A stretch of 64,000 bases of DNA, taken from assembly GCA_022592445.1 (NCBI GenBank), contig JABYQR010000206.1, forward strand, positions 1-64,000. The letters run 5' to 3'. The position numbers and the translations under genes were made by a program. Source of the DNA: Cytidiella melzeri (taxonomy: Eukaryota; Basidiomycota; Agaricomycetes; Polyporales; Irpicaceae). Shown piece after piece: positions 1 to 11,920 of this stretch (the stretch's first letter is position 1; each line of letters opens with the position of its first letter). The notes below the pieces were generated by a model, which did no database searches, had not been told where the DNA came from, and worked only from the letters and a program-made list of their open reading frames with translations.

Positions 1-1
1 C

Positions 2-1488
2 GGACAGCAGCTGCCACCGGATATTCCAATATCAAGGTCGGAATTAGAGCCTCTCGTAGAGGAGATATGGTCGGGCTATCGCTGTTGCGACTTGCTGTTG
101 CGACTCCCGGGCGCAATACCTATTCCTTCCTTCTTCGAGTCCCCCATGCTTCCTTCGCCAGAATGGGTTGATCCAGGCACGCGCAAGTTTAAGCCAAACA
201 TTGTCTCTCACCTCCTAGAACCACCAGCAAACCATAGACTTCTCTCTCAGATACCCTTCGCGCAAGAATACCCGACGAAGAACACTCCGCGTTCTGTAAT
301 ATCTGCTCCACTCCTTGTTCGCTCTCCCAACACAGCTATATACACTCCTTCTGGTCGTGATCGTCTTTTGGATACCATTGGTGTTCCTCCACACTTTCGG
401 AGATCAGAACAGAAGATTCTCATCGTTTCCTTTGGTGGACAGATCTTTCACAAACCGCAATCCCACAGTCGGTCTCACAGCCGCTCCCACAGTCGATCTT
501 CATCAATACCAGGCACCCCTGAACCCGGAGTTCTCGTACCATCCAAGGTCGCCAACGCATCCAAGTCTGACGTGCCTCCTGACCTGAACGCTTTCAGACG
601 CAGCTTCCCATCAGGAAAATCAGAAAACGCAAGTGTCGACGTCGACGCGTTGTCGGCTGCATTGAAAAAGAGCCTCGTTACGCCAGCTCGCAGCAGCAGC
701 AGTAACCAGGGCACTGAGCTATCCCATATCGTCACTCAAGGTTCTCGGACGCAGTCCCTGCTCATGGTCCCAGGAGCACCTCCTGCCAACATCCCAACTT
801 CGCCGACGTCCAGTATGGCTCCTGTGTTCAGCTCTGTCGTTATTCCGCCGACGCCGCGCGTTGAGCAGACAGAGGTGTTTCCCTTTGTGGATACTATTGA
901 AAGCCTAGAAGGAGAGGGAGAAGAAGGCTGTCTCCTCCCTGACGGCTCGTGGATCGCGATCGTTTGCGGCGTGTCAAAGGATTGGGCGACTGGAGATGGC
1001 GACGAGCTGCCAGAAAGCTTTTTCGTCGCACCCAAGAATGTTTACATGCCGGATCTGACGGCGGTGGCTGATGTTCTGCTTGGCAAACTCGTGAGTACTG
1101 AAATTAACATACAGCAGGATTCCGTGCCTGTGCCTTTCTTCGATTGTTTGAACTAAACGGTATTCGCTGTTTGGGTTACGCTTCGCAGGGCTATGGAACT
1201 GTGTCGGAATGTGTGGACGCATGTACGCCGTTTGTGTACGTCCCGCGGCCGTTGTTTATCGAGGAACACGGACTCCGTCTGTTGCTCGACAAGGAAGGGG
1301 TCGGTGTCGAGCTCTCGAGAAGCGCGTACGAAGCGGGCGATTGGGCTGCAGCTGTGCAGGAGGCTTACGACAAGGGGAAGACACGCAAGGCGGAGAAGAG
1401 GAGGGAAGGGGAAACTGGCCGGGTGGCCGCGGCAGGCAAGAAGATGGCGGCGGAGCTTGTGAACTGGGTCAAAGCCGCTAAAGGATAA
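2..1488 (+). CDS. Glycosyltransferase-like protein (L-arabinokinase N-domain type), 5' truncated
   Basis: The reading frame is already open at the window edge, so the N-terminus lies outside. Exon 2-1090 is joined to 1189-1488 by a 98-bp GTGAGT...CAG intron in phase 0. The splice restores a segment beginning GYGTVSEC, followed by TPFVYVPRPLF and EEHGLRLLLD. This resembles the C-terminal nucleotide-sugar-binding half of GT-B glycosyltransferases, especially the transferase-like domain at the N-terminus of plant L-arabinokinases. Before it, ILIVSFGGQ is the usual start of that second Rossmann half. A Ser/Pro-rich insert of roughly 150 residues, containing a repeated Ser-His-Ser-Arg motif, interrupts the domain. 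No kinase domain follows: the protein ends about 100 residues after the splice. The family assignment rests on motif recall. Substrate and location are not evident. Confidence 0.7.
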
Positions 1489-2051
1489 CAAAGACGAACC
1501 GGACCTGGTTATGAATTCTACACATTTAAGAAGCGTTCTCACGTCGGTGTTAAGGAAGGTCTTCTGTTATTTACACTTCTTTTCCAACGGAGTATGCGCA
1601 GTGTCAGAGCAGCTGTATACTCGGGCCCTACATCGGTATCTGATATGAGTTACAACTATGACACCGATATCATTCGCATAAGACGGCCGTGTAGATGACC
1701 AAGAGGGTGATTCGTCGACTTGAGGACGGCGTCAAGTGCCTTCCTTCCAGCGCGTGAAAAAAAGAGAGTACAGAAGTCAGCATCGGCGAAGTAACAATTC
1801 TACGAAGCAAAACCAGTGTCTGGGAAAGCGTCAATGAAGACACAGGATGGTGTCATTGTAATTGAGCTCGTTCGTTGAGATGCTACCGTCTGTACTAGCT
1901 GCTCCGAGTCCAGGGAGTATTATATTGATTGGTTGGGGATTTGAGGTATCATAATATGATGACGATGGGTAGAAGGATTCTTTGCAAAAGAAGAAGAGCG
2001 AGTACAGCAATTCCTGCCATCTTCCTTGACATTGGTCGTGCCCCCACCAGG
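1489..2051. other. Intergenic spacer between convergent genes
   Basis: The 3' ends of the glycosyltransferase-like gene and the NmrA-like gene face each other here. I see no ORF with coding character and no repeat; only AT-rich stretches that could serve the two 3' UTRs. Confidence 0.6.
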
Positions 2052-3357
2052 CTATAACCCCGCAAGACGGTCCAATCTAGGGGTGATAGTCTTCCCATCC
2101 TCCGTATTTTTCAGGATGCTCCTCTTCCACTGCCCCCGATACTCATTGCGTCTCATCCAACTCTCGAGGTTCGTCGTACCAGGATTAACCCGTCGAATCC
2201 ACTCCATATCCCTCGAGATAACATCGTCCATCCATAACGCCCACCAACCGGAAAAGTTTTCTCTCCACGTCGTAGAGCCGTCTGCATCTGCCCGTTCGTT
2301 CGCGACAGGTTTATCAACCCCGTCAAAATTGGCAAACCAGTCATCCAGCGATTGATGAACGATGACAGCCTTCTCGCCTGTGACGTCTCGGAATGTCGAC
2401 AGGAGGTACTCCCATCCGACCATGTCGCTGGCTATTGAGAGTTCCTGGCCGGATGTCGAGGTACGGTTGTCAAGCGTGTACCGTGCAAAAAAGCCCAGGT
2501 CTGACAGCGCGATCATAGGAACATGTCCTTGTCCGATGGGTGAGGCGAACACAAACGTGCCATCGACTCGCTTCGTCAAGGGGCCGAACATCATCTGAGA
2601 AATAGTGGAGGTCAGGTGATGGCACCATCTCGGAATCGTGGACACCAACGTTGAACAGCATATCCATGTACGGTCCGCTTGTCACAACACTCCACGACAT
2701 ACCGTCTTCGCTAGCGTCGGATGGTTGCGATTGCATCCATTCTCCTACTCTGCCTTTACCGTCTGTATCGAAGGCATACCAGTGAGCTTCCTGTTTCCTG
2801 TCTGCGCCCGCTGCCACTGACCGTAATGCCCACATCGATACCGCTCCTTGTAACCGCCCTTCTACAGCGGGGAGATGTCACTCAATCGCCACGGAGATCG
2901 CAGTGACAGACCTACCTTCAACCCATAGTCCAAGTTGCTCCACACGAGATGGCGCACCGACGTCGTCTGCTTCGCGATTTCGAATATCCTCATACCTACG
3001 TATATCTCCTTTTGCTCTCCAATCGTAAAACCGTCTGTGTTGACCCATGCCCCGTAGACACCCCGAAAGGCAGACGCAACGGACGCAAAGTCATCCACTG
3101 TGCCTAACCACAGACAGGGTTAGCGTGTTGTGGGTGCTCAAGACCACTTGCTCACCTTGCACGACCTCAACACCCCTCGCACGCAGATCCTTGGCTCTCT
3201 GACCGGTAGTATCTCGCGTGAAAGCGCGAATGGCGTATGGCGACGGTGAGCCATTCGAGCCAGAAGCCAGAAGACTGGAGATAACCGCCTGGCCCTGGGC
3301 ACCGGTCGCGCCGATGACGAGGATCAATTTCTTGGGGTGAGAAGAGGCCTCAGGCAT
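2052..3357 (-). CDS. NmrA-like NAD(P)-binding family protein
   Basis: Five exons (3357-3156, 3103-2916, 2861-2822, 2762-2650, 2594-2052) give 361 aa with consistent phases; introns are 52, 54, 59 and 55 bp. The N-terminus has ILVIGATGAQGQAV, the GxxGxxG dinucleotide-binding loop of an extended SDR/NmrA fold. Further on are the family-like segments VWSNLDYGLK, MSWSVVTSGPYMDMLFN and FGPLTKR, and the C-terminal NFSGWWALW and DMEWIRRVNPGT. NmrA-like proteins bind NAD(P) and often act as redox sensors or regulators rather than enzymes. No active-site YxxxK is apparent, so a sensor or binding role is more likely, but that is inference. The ATG at 3357 is preferred over one at 3411 because the Rossmann strand follows it directly. 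The fourth intron has a weak donor (GTTGGT). The 40-nt third exon is needed to recover GGYKERYRCGHYDGKGRV. Confidence 0.85.
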
Positions 3358-3821
3358 CGCAACCAAGACAGTGGAAGAGAGAAATCTGGCAGAACATATA
3401 TCTGCTTTCACCGCATGTTTATATATGCCTGTGGCAGTATCAAATTGCCTGCCATGATAAATCCAGCTTTCCGTCGGAGCTCTGTCAGGTCAGTCAACAC
3501 AGGAGCACGTAAAAATCTTTGTCCATGCAGTTCACTGGCATTGCAATCTGACCGTAGGTCTAGCTCCGATGGCATCGGTGGCAACAATAATAATATTGTG
3601 AAACCGCAGGTAGGACATTGACTTGGCTAATCGCGGGGCGAACCTGTATCTGGAAACCCAACCGGCCGATCGAACGTTCTCCGCACTGCATGATCGTGAC
3701 AATTGGGTAACCGTGGAGATAGACTAGTGTGTCACCTGCATTGTATTGTGACTTATCGTCCAACAGGGTAAGGAGACTTGGGGACCATCCATCCATCGCT
3801 TGTCAGAGCGCGGTTGATTAA
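3358..3821. other. Intergenic region, 5' of the NmrA-like gene
   Basis: This lies between the NDUFAF7 3' end and the NmrA-like start, both on the minus strand. It should hold the NmrA-like promoter. A 78-codon open frame on the minus strand (3560-3796) has no recognisable features, and I do not call it a gene. Confidence 0.5.
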
Positions 3822-5633
3822 TTACAATTGACGGACGTGTTGTTCGTCTACGAAGGGCCATCTTTGTTCAAGAGTCGGTTGATTCTGCCCGGAGCCGGAT
3901 ATCGCAAGAACCTGGTACTGGCTGCCCATCCCAGTTGCATCGACGAGTCTATTCGCCGCCTTTTCGATGGATAGCTTCCGTTCTTCGTTCTTGGCCGCCT
4001 TCTTGAGTGCTTCGACGCGAAGTTGGAGTCCCATCCGCGTGAGAAATGTGCCTTGAGGCAAGGGTCCGAGCGGTATTGCTGGCGAACGAGATTTCAGAAT
4101 TGCAAGCGCAGGCAAGGAGTATACAAGTCGTCAATAAGGTGAGATCAGCTGACAGACTCAAGCAGGCAAATTACAGCCGAACCCACCGAGATCAAGGACG
4201 GCATCTTTCAGGTATGCAAAGTCAACATTAGTCGTTAGATCGCATTCGCCAGGACGGTGAAAAACGTCCACAATTTTGTGATCTTTGAAGGCCTGCATCG
4301 AATCAGGGGTACAGATCAGTCAGCCTATTGCAGCCATCATGCGTTGGCTCAGCATTCAGATAAACCGACTTACGCGGAATGAGTTTCCGTACGACTTCTC
4401 CCCGCCGTAATCTACAATCAAGGCACACCCTGCTGCGCCATCTTCACTGTTAGCTGGGGAGTGGAGAAGCTCCCCAATCCGCCGGGCAATTTTGAAAGAC
4501 ACTGGGGCAACTTCTAGACGGCTTCCGACCGGAAGGTTCTGAAACCGAGGTGAAGAAGCAGCAAGCAAATTAGCCGTCGCAGAAGCTGTTGGCGATACGC
4601 AAGTTCGCAAGGGTGTTGATGATATTTGCCCATTCGCCGTGCTTGGGAAACTGCTGATCAGCGGCGTAGCTGCTGTCACTTTCGGGGGTGCCATTGGGTC
4701 AGCTTCAGCCGTTATAAGCACCTCGCGCCATCCATCCGCCATTCTCTGGAATAACATATGAGCAGACATCAATCATAAGGGGACGTGTCCGCCTACCTGA
4801 AGTAGATGGAAAGGTAAAGCGTCGAAGAACTCGTGAGCAACGACCATCGTGTACATGTGTTTCTCAGGCGAGAGCTCTTCGACGCCATTCGCCCAACGAA
4901 GACTCCACTTGTTCCTTTCCGCCACCGGTTGGAGCTTCTCCACCTGCATGGTCCTCATAGACTGGCTGTTCTCCACCAACAAGATTTCACTCACAGCGGC
5001 ACGAGCGGCCGGAAACTGTGACAGCACCTGAATTGTGACATAAGTTCCATGATAGCAGCGATAGAGAACGCAGCGGCTTACACGGAGCATGTCAGCCATG
5101 AGCGTTCCGCGGCCAGGTCCAAGTTCAACTAGTCTGATGGGTTTAGAACCACCGAAGTTCAGCCATTGCGACAAAAGCCAAACCATGACAAGCTTGTTCA
5201 ATCACTGTGGTTCATTATCTCGCTGATTCCACTATTGCGCAACAAGGTACTTACTTCTCCGAATACTTGGCTGATTTCGGGACTTGTGATGAAGTCACCT
5301 TTGGCTCCAAAGACGGGATGAGAAGGGTTTGAGTAGTAGCCGTCGGTAGGATGAGACAAGCACAATTGCATATACGTTGAAAATGAGATAGGCCCGGTTG
5401 CCTAGAAGCATACATGGATGTCAGTATACCTGGAAAAGAGTAGATGATGTGGCACTCCCCTTGATCGTATCCAAGACCAGTTTCTCTACTTTTGTAACAG
5501 CAGAGACTGCGCATAAGCTTCGAGAGGTAGCTTTGAATGAGGCATCCCTTGCGAGTCGGAGCTGAGAAGCTCTGTAGCAAGCTTGCGATGAGCGGAGGTG
5601 AGAGCGGACGCCTGCGAGCAATCGATTTCCCAT
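3822..5633 (-). CDS. NDUFAF7: Mitochondrial complex I assembly protein arginine methyltransferase
   Basis: Seven exons (5633-5460, 5401-5255, 5192-5082, 5027-4797, 4745-4374, 4292-4187, 4078-3822) would encode about 465 aa. The family symmetrically dimethylates an arginine of the NDUFS2 subunit in the mitochondrial matrix. Residues 1-50 are Arg/Ser/Ala-rich without acids, as in a presequence. Diagnostic segments follow: ATGPISFSTYMQLCL, GDFITSPEISQVFGE, the SAM-binding VELGPGRGTLMADMLR, VVAHEFFDALPFHLLQ, ALIVDYGGEKSYGNSFR and LGPLPQGTFLTRMG. All junctions keep phase. The first intron lacks a GT: exon 1 ends AAG and is followed by GGGAGT where GTGAGT would be expected (5459-5454), while the acceptor TAG at 5404-5402 is sound. 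Without removal of that intron the frame reads ten more codons and stops soon after. The allele may therefore be impaired, or it may use a non-canonical site. The 108-bp last intron could hide a second small one. Confidence 0.88.
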
Positions 5634-6011
5634 AATACTGTGGAATGACTCGTTGTTTCTACGCTAAGAGCCATTTTCCCGTGAGTCACTGCCAAAGAAG
5701 TCACAGAAACATAGTACGCACGAACAAAAATCTGTCAGTAACGATGTTCATTGTGCAAACTGCGATGGTTCCCATTATAGGCACCGGCGGCACCGTGTGA
5801 CTCATCTGTGACTAGGATCGTGACCGGCGTGTCGGGTCCGCTGTGACTGAAGTCCTCGCTTCAAACTTTCCGTAAAAAATGAAGTATAAATTTCGATTAG
5901 CTGTAGCATACCACTACCCTCCTCACCGTTCCTCTCTCAACTCACAAAGATCCTTATCTCTCCAGAGCTTTCGGGCCCAGTACAATCTCGTCAATTGCAC
6001 CCACCCCCACC
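5634..6011. promoter_or_regulatory. Divergent promoter shared by NDUFAF7 and eIF6
   Basis: The two ATGs are 378 bp apart on opposite strands. A TATA-like AGTATAAATTT sits near 5882, about 125 bp before the eIF6 ATG. A C/T-rich tract (about 5918-5990) runs up to the start, with CCCCCACC just before the ATG, typical of highly expressed fungal genes. Transcription start sites are inferred. Confidence 0.5.
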
Positions 6012-6988
6012 ATGGCTACCCGTAAGCAAACCTCGATGATGTTCGTAGCACGGTTGAGCTCATCCAGTGCATTGCACTCGTCTAGGTATACAATTCGAGA
6101 ACAACAGTGATATTGGCGTATTCGCCAAGCTTACAAACAGCTACTGTCTTACTGCCGTACAAGGCAGCACAAACTTCTACTCCGCCTTCGAGAGCGAGTT
6201 GGGGGACGTCGTCCCGATCGTTCACACCACCATCGGTGGAACGCGAATTGTCGGTCGTCTGACAGCAGGTGCGCAAACAATTTTATGTCTCATGTTTCCA
6301 AGAGCTAATTAGTACTTGACTCTGCAGGAAATCGACACGGCTTGCTCGTCCCCGCTACCACAACCGACCAGGAGCTCCAACACCTTCGAAACTCCCTCCC
6401 TGACGCCGTCGCCGTTCAGCGCGTAGAAGAGCGACTATCCGCCTTGGGAAACGTTATCGCCTGCAACGACTATGTTGCCCTCGTGCACCCAGACGTCGAC
6501 CGCGAGACAGAGGAGATCATCGCAGACGTGCTCAAAGTTGAAGTCTTCCGACAAACAATCGCAGACAACGTCCTCGTGGGAAGCTACTGTGCGATCACAA
6601 ATCAGGGCGGACTGGTGCACCCAAAGACTAGCATACAAAGTCAAGATGAACTGAGCAGCTTGCTACAAATCCCTCTTGTTGTGCGTAGATCTCGATCACC
6701 ATTAGCCTTACCCCCTCTCACGTTGTCGTGGTACTAGGCTGGAACAGTGAACCGAGGCTCAGATGTGATCGGTGCTGGGCTGGTAGTGAACGACTGGTGT
6801 GCATTTACAGGTCTCGACACGACAGCGACAGAGATCAACGTCATCGAGGCTGCGTTCAGTGAGTTGACACTCGAGTCTGCCACAGATATGTCGTCTAACA
6901 ATGCTCTGAACCTCCAGAACTACAAGGCCAAAGCTCTGCGGCGGTCATTGGAGAAATGCGCGATTCACTCATTGATAGCTGGGCATGA
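6012..6988 (+). CDS. TIF6: Eukaryotic translation initiation factor 6
   Basis: Five exons (6012-6021, 6086-6268, 6328-6680, 6738-6858, 6918-6988) encode exactly 245 aa, the usual eIF6 length. eIF6 binds the pre-60S and free 60S subunit, is needed for large-subunit maturation and export, and blocks premature joining to 40S. The protein starts [16 protein letters not shown] and carries [26 protein letters not shown], the central [12 protein letters not shown] and [11 protein letters not shown], and ends [19 protein letters not shown]. This is the cyclic five-fold pentein protein throughout. The first exon contributes only three codons plus one base, which is why the gene would be missed by ORF scanning. 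The last intron (6859-6917, GTGAGT...CAG) must be removed; reading through gives an unrelated tail. Confidence 0.97.
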
Positions 6989-7268
6989 TTGATATATACC
7001 CTCCGTTTTGGCTTACGTTGTATCAATATCCGGGCCACACTCTCGCAACTTGAACACCAATGTATCCGTACGTTAATGCAGTTCACACTCACACATCGAT
7101 CTGGAATCTCTACGTCCAACAACACATTCAAGTACTATGGGCACCGCTTCCAGAGGTGAGCAACGAGACAAGTCTAATACCGCGAGAGGGAATGCTAAAT
7201 AGCTACGACAGAGCATAATGTTAGAGATAATATGCAAAAGCATCGAATCGTGGGCACTGCCTCGAGAA

Positions 7269-10200
7269 TTACTGACGATTTCCGCTTAACGAATATGCCA
7301 GGACTTCCTGCGTCAGCATATACGCCTCGTGCTGCTCGACAGACTTGCGCGACGACACTGTAGGCCGTCGATCCGGATGCCACATTGCATATTTTTCTTG
7401 GTGGTCAGAGGACGGTTGGTGGTTTCTATCTGGGTTGACGACACGATAACTTCGTGGTCCCTTCTTCAGGTTGTTCGCTCTCGCCCTAATCTTGGCCTCC
7501 CGGATCCTCCTCGTTATCCTCTCACCCTCGTCGCTATCCCCCTCCTCGTCCGCATCTCGACTCCGGCCTCTCGACTCCCAGCTCCCACCTCCCGCTGTCT
7601 CCTGGCTAAGATCATCACCCAGAGTCTCCACACCACACCAATCCGGTGTCGTGCACCGTCTCTTCTCGCGCTTAGCCTGCATACGCTCCATGCTCCTGTC
7701 CCTTCTGATCATCCACCGCTCCTCATCATCGTGCGAATGTTTCACCCTCTGAATGAAACTCGGGACTCCAGCTGCAGCGAGCACCTCCGCAATCGGCGCG
7801 TGCGCACGGGTGTTCTTCATCCGATGGGCATAAGAACATGTGAACCTGGCCGTAATAGTCAGCGAGAACCATACGAAGAAATGATAAGAGCCCAAATGAA
7901 CTCACCCTGGCCCAAGCACGAATTCTCCGCCAAGCTGCGCGACATCCCCACCCTTCTCCCACACTGGCATCCCCACCCTCAACGCGTTCCTCACCACCAT
8001 CGCAATCCCACCTAGCAGTCCATGCCGGACATACTCCCCACGCTCGGCGTCTGGACCAGGATTCGTCGTCCTCAGGTTCATCCCCAGCGCGTTGTACACC
8101 TTGTGTGTCGGGTCGGTGTACAACTCGAAAGGCGATCGAAAGATGTCTATAATATAAAGAAGGGATATTGGTAAGTCACATTGTTAGAGACACAATGTAT
8201 ACTCACGTCTGTACGACTTGATCATTGCAGGCGACCCATTCCCGATCACAACCAAGCCCACCCCCGCCCGTCGCATCGCGTCCGGGTTCACCGTCCTCGA
8301 GATTGAGTACATGTAATCCTGGCACAGCGGGCACCTATCGACGGCCCTTGTAAGATTCGGGCATGGATGGAAGGAGAAAAACGTACCAAAAATGCCTAAT
8401 GAACACCACGATTGTCTTCCTCTCCCTGATCAAGTCCCCAAACGGTACCCTGATGCCGTTCTGCGCAATCACGACATACGACGCCGCGCGCAAAAGCTGT
8501 TCACGAGTAGGGATTGAGTCTTCTTCGAAGTTTCTCAAATCACCTCTACCAGAGGCAGTAGCACCAGCAGGAGTGGGAGGGTGGTAATATTGCGTCGAAG
8601 AGTGGGATCTCTTTGGCACAGCGTCGTTTCGTGGACCTTGCGTAGGAGAATACGAGCGTCCTCGGTCGGTCTCCTCAGGTTGAGACCGTATCGTCAGAGC
8701 TGGAGACGGAGCAGGAATATTCAGGGCTGGTGGAGCGGTACGTTGTCTTCTCGCGCGTTCAGGAGATGACCTGATTCCATTAGGCGAAGATACTCTGCTT
8801 GTTGGTATCGTCGAGGACACAACCTCTTTTGAGTCATACCTTGTCATCTCAGCCGGGGCAGACTGCACCTGCATCGGCGGTGGCGGTAACGGCGAGTCCA
8901 AATCTTTCAACGGCGGAGGCCTGTTTACAGCCTTCTTCTGTACCCTTGGCGGCTCCGGACTTGTCGTCGACTCCCTCTCCTTCATCTGCACCCCACTATC
9001 CTCGCTTCCCGCCCTCCTGTTCCCTGGCCTCCCTTGAGTCTGCATCTGGTTCTGGTTCTGCGATTGTGTGGTCCCTTGCCGGCTCATCGGCGGCCTCAAT
9101 TGTGCCACGGGCAAATAACCCGAATCGTCTCTGTCTCTCGACCCCCTCGAGCGCTGACTTGCCCTCTCGTCGTCCACTGTCTCCCTGAGCTGTACAGCCG
9201 GCGGACCATTCTTCAACCGCAATGAACCTGTCATGCCAGACGTAGGAGACCTAGCCCGCTGCTGGGAGGATGCAAGAGGAGGAGGGGTGGGAGCAACGAT
9301 TTGCTCTTGCACACTCACACGACACTGCTGTGGCGACATGCTCCTCACCGTCGTCGTTGTCTCCTCCATCGTTATGGGCTCAGCCTTCCATTCTCGGTCA
9401 ATAAAGCTGCGAGTAGTGGTCGAGGAAGACATGGTCTTGGGTATAGGAGAAGCCATGCGAGGAGGAACATGTGACTCCTCTAGCGTGATAGCTTGCGTTT
9501 GTGTCAGGACCTGTGGGACAGGAACTCTTGCAGTGATAGCCTGATCAGACCCTCGGCGAGCAGGGACAGACGGCAGGGGCATACCACGCCGAGTCGGTTC
9601 CTGCTTCGGTGTGACTGCCGCGTACTTGTTCTTTGTGTTCGTCGGCAAAGTGGGCGGTAGGGGCGGCGGCAACCCCAAATCCTCCCCCAATATCCTCGTA
9701 AAGTTGGTCAGAATCGAATATGTCGCCAGATCCTCCTCCTCCTCTTGCTCCTCCTCCACTTCTTGTTCTCGTTCCTCATCGTCAATCGAAAGACCGTAAT
9801 CGGAAAGAACAGTCGACAGTGGCTTCTTCGCCACAGCTTTCGTCGGCGGATATCTCGTTCGCTCCCTCGCACGAGTCAACCCCAACACCACAGGATCCGT
9901 CGGCTCCCGCTCGCGTTCTCGATCAGGAGGCACACTGTGCGTTATCGATTCCCTGCCATTCATCGTCGTCGCTGCCGGAAGTGGCGGACCAACCTTCCCA
10001 AGCCCCACCGACAAAAACGCCGGAGTCCCCACTCCACTCGCCATACTCGTGTTCGCACTTGGCCCAACCGTCGTCGCGAGACTCATATTCGGCAGAGGCT
10101 TCAACGCTAAATTAACGTGACTCAGCGACTTTTTCGGTTTTGGTTGCTGCATCCCAAAAGCCGGGTCCTGGGACTGCGTGCATGTCGAAAAGTCACTCGC

Positions 10201-11920
10201 AGAAGACAAGTTCTGCGGTGGTGGCGGGGGAGGTGGAGGCGGCGGTAGGGGAGGTACAAAAGTCTGCATCTTTGTCTGATTTGCACCTCCATGAAGTCTC
10301 TTCGTGTGGTTGACAGGCGAGCTACTCCCCAGGATTGGCCTCTTTAGCCGTCTGCTCATCTCGGCTAGCGTCTTTCCCCCCTCTGCAATAGCAGCAGAGT
10401 GATGTCCACGCGCACGTTCACGTCTTCTTTCAGTGATCGTCATCTCCGTATCCGACTCTGCCTGTCTCGAGCTTGTACGTGGGGGTGGGACAATGATACG
10501 AGGTATATCCAGCGACGCGTGGCGAACTGGAGACGGCGGGACTTGTGCATGCTGCAAAGGAGGGGTAGGAGGAGGAGGAGGTTGTGTAGTGATAGGAGGA
10601 GACCTCAGAATCGAAAATTCGTCACTCTTGATCCCTATCGCAGGCGTATCCTGCACGTCCTGCGACTCTGACACATTGACGTTTCTCCTCTCCTGTGTGG
10701 CATAATATGGTACGTCCTCGTCTTCGACATAGATCGCCGGCTTCACAGGAGTCTCAGGCGGGACCACTACGCGCAGCTGGGGCGACATCGACCTGTTTCG
10801 CAAAGGACTCGTGCTCACATCGCTCAGCGTGTCGTCTGGCGTCATTGGCGGCGTTCTCTGCCTCCCTCTCGTACTCTGCGTCGGCTCGCGTTCAGGTTCG
10901 GGTTCAGGTTCATCGGAGGACTCGCACAAGGTCGTGCTCTCGTTCGAGCGATACCGTACGTGATGCGTGTTGTCCGCCTCGTGCGCCACGAGGATCTCAA
11001 GATGATCTGCGTACATGTACCCATGCGACTGCCTGTCTGCATACGCATACTGCGCAGCTTCGTCCTTGTGCAAGCGTGCGAGATGCTTCTCCTTCTCCTG
11101 TGGATGCTCCTGGGCCGCGATGACAGTGCTCGCACGCTTCACAGCAGCCTCGTGCTCCTCTGACTGTGACAGTAACGGTACCGACTGTGAGCGTCTGCGC
11201 TGCTGGAATTGTGGATCCTTCGTGCTGCTGTGGTTGTTGCGCGGCTGCGCTGTGGTGACCTGCCTCTGCGTCTCACGCGGCGTGCTCGTTGCTAGGGGAT
11301 CTTCCGTGTGTCTCCTGCTCCCCAGCCCTTCTCTGACCTTCTGCTGCTGCTGTCCCGCAAGTGGGCTCGTGGTCACGTTCCGCTGCGAGTTCGGGATACG
11401 ATTATTATATTGGCCCATCACCTCTGAGTCTGTCAGATACGCCGAGTTGCCCCGGACCTCACTCAGACGTTTGCGCGACCTGGGCGGCCTTAGCGGCTTG
11501 AGCGAAGTAGCCTCTGAAAGATAGCCCTTCGCTAGTCCGTACCATGGACGTTGGAGCTGTCCATCTTGTTGGTGCGACTGCTGCTGCTGTAGCTCGTGAT
11601 TAGGGTGCTGTAACGATGGATTTCTGGGCGGAGTATTAATATTGTAATGGAAGGTGAACTCTAGGGTGAGCGTACATGTGAAAAGTCTTGCTGTTCTCGG
11701 AGGTTCCTGGCGAGTACGGGTCGTTGGCAGTGTTGACGGCAGTGGTGGCAGTGGATGGAGAGGATTGGGAGACGTTGTCGAGAGCGGTAGTGCTTGAGTG
11801 AGCGCGTGCTCGAAGAACGGAGAGGGGGGCAAAGGGGTCTGTGGGGTCTGGAGGTGGGTAACGATGAGAATATGGGAAAGCCGGAGGGGGCTTTCGCTTT
11901 ATTCTTGTGGTGGACTCCAT
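7269..11920 (-). CDS. Large disordered protein with C-terminal AhpC/TSA (peroxiredoxin-like) domain
   Basis: Exons 11920-11676, 11623-8387, 8334-8207, 8146-7906 and 7845-7269 keep phase and give about 1475 aa. Residues 1 to about 1120 are low complexity: Pro-, Ser-, Gln-, Arg- and acidic tracts, a run of ten or more prolines, and many SP/TP sites. The folded part starts near residue 1125: LLRAASYVVIAQNG, then ERKTIVVFIRHFWCPLCQDYMYSISR, GVGLVVIGNG, FELYTDPTHKVYNALGM, GGEFVLGPG and CSYAHRMKNTRAHAPI. The CPLC pair, rebuilt by a splice inside the Trp codon (8386-8335), is the CxxC of the AhpC/TSA antioxidant (PRXL2/AAED1-like) family. A charged tail of about 190 residues follows. Such enzymes reduce peroxides or act as thiol switches; the substrate is unknown. 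The start at 11920 with a 52-bp intron is my choice; an ATG at 11832 in the frame of the long exon is the alternative. Confidence 0.8.

Noticed and set aside
7329..8015. 228-codon plus-strand ORF
   Set aside because: Antisense to the last exons and introns of the AhpC/TSA gene; no motif and no own splice structure.
11636..11832. ATG at 11832 as start of the AhpC/TSA protein
   Set aside because: The frame there is Pro/Thr-rich read-through. A 52-bp intron (11675-11624) connects the ATG at 11920 in phase. I keep the 11832 start as an alternative only.
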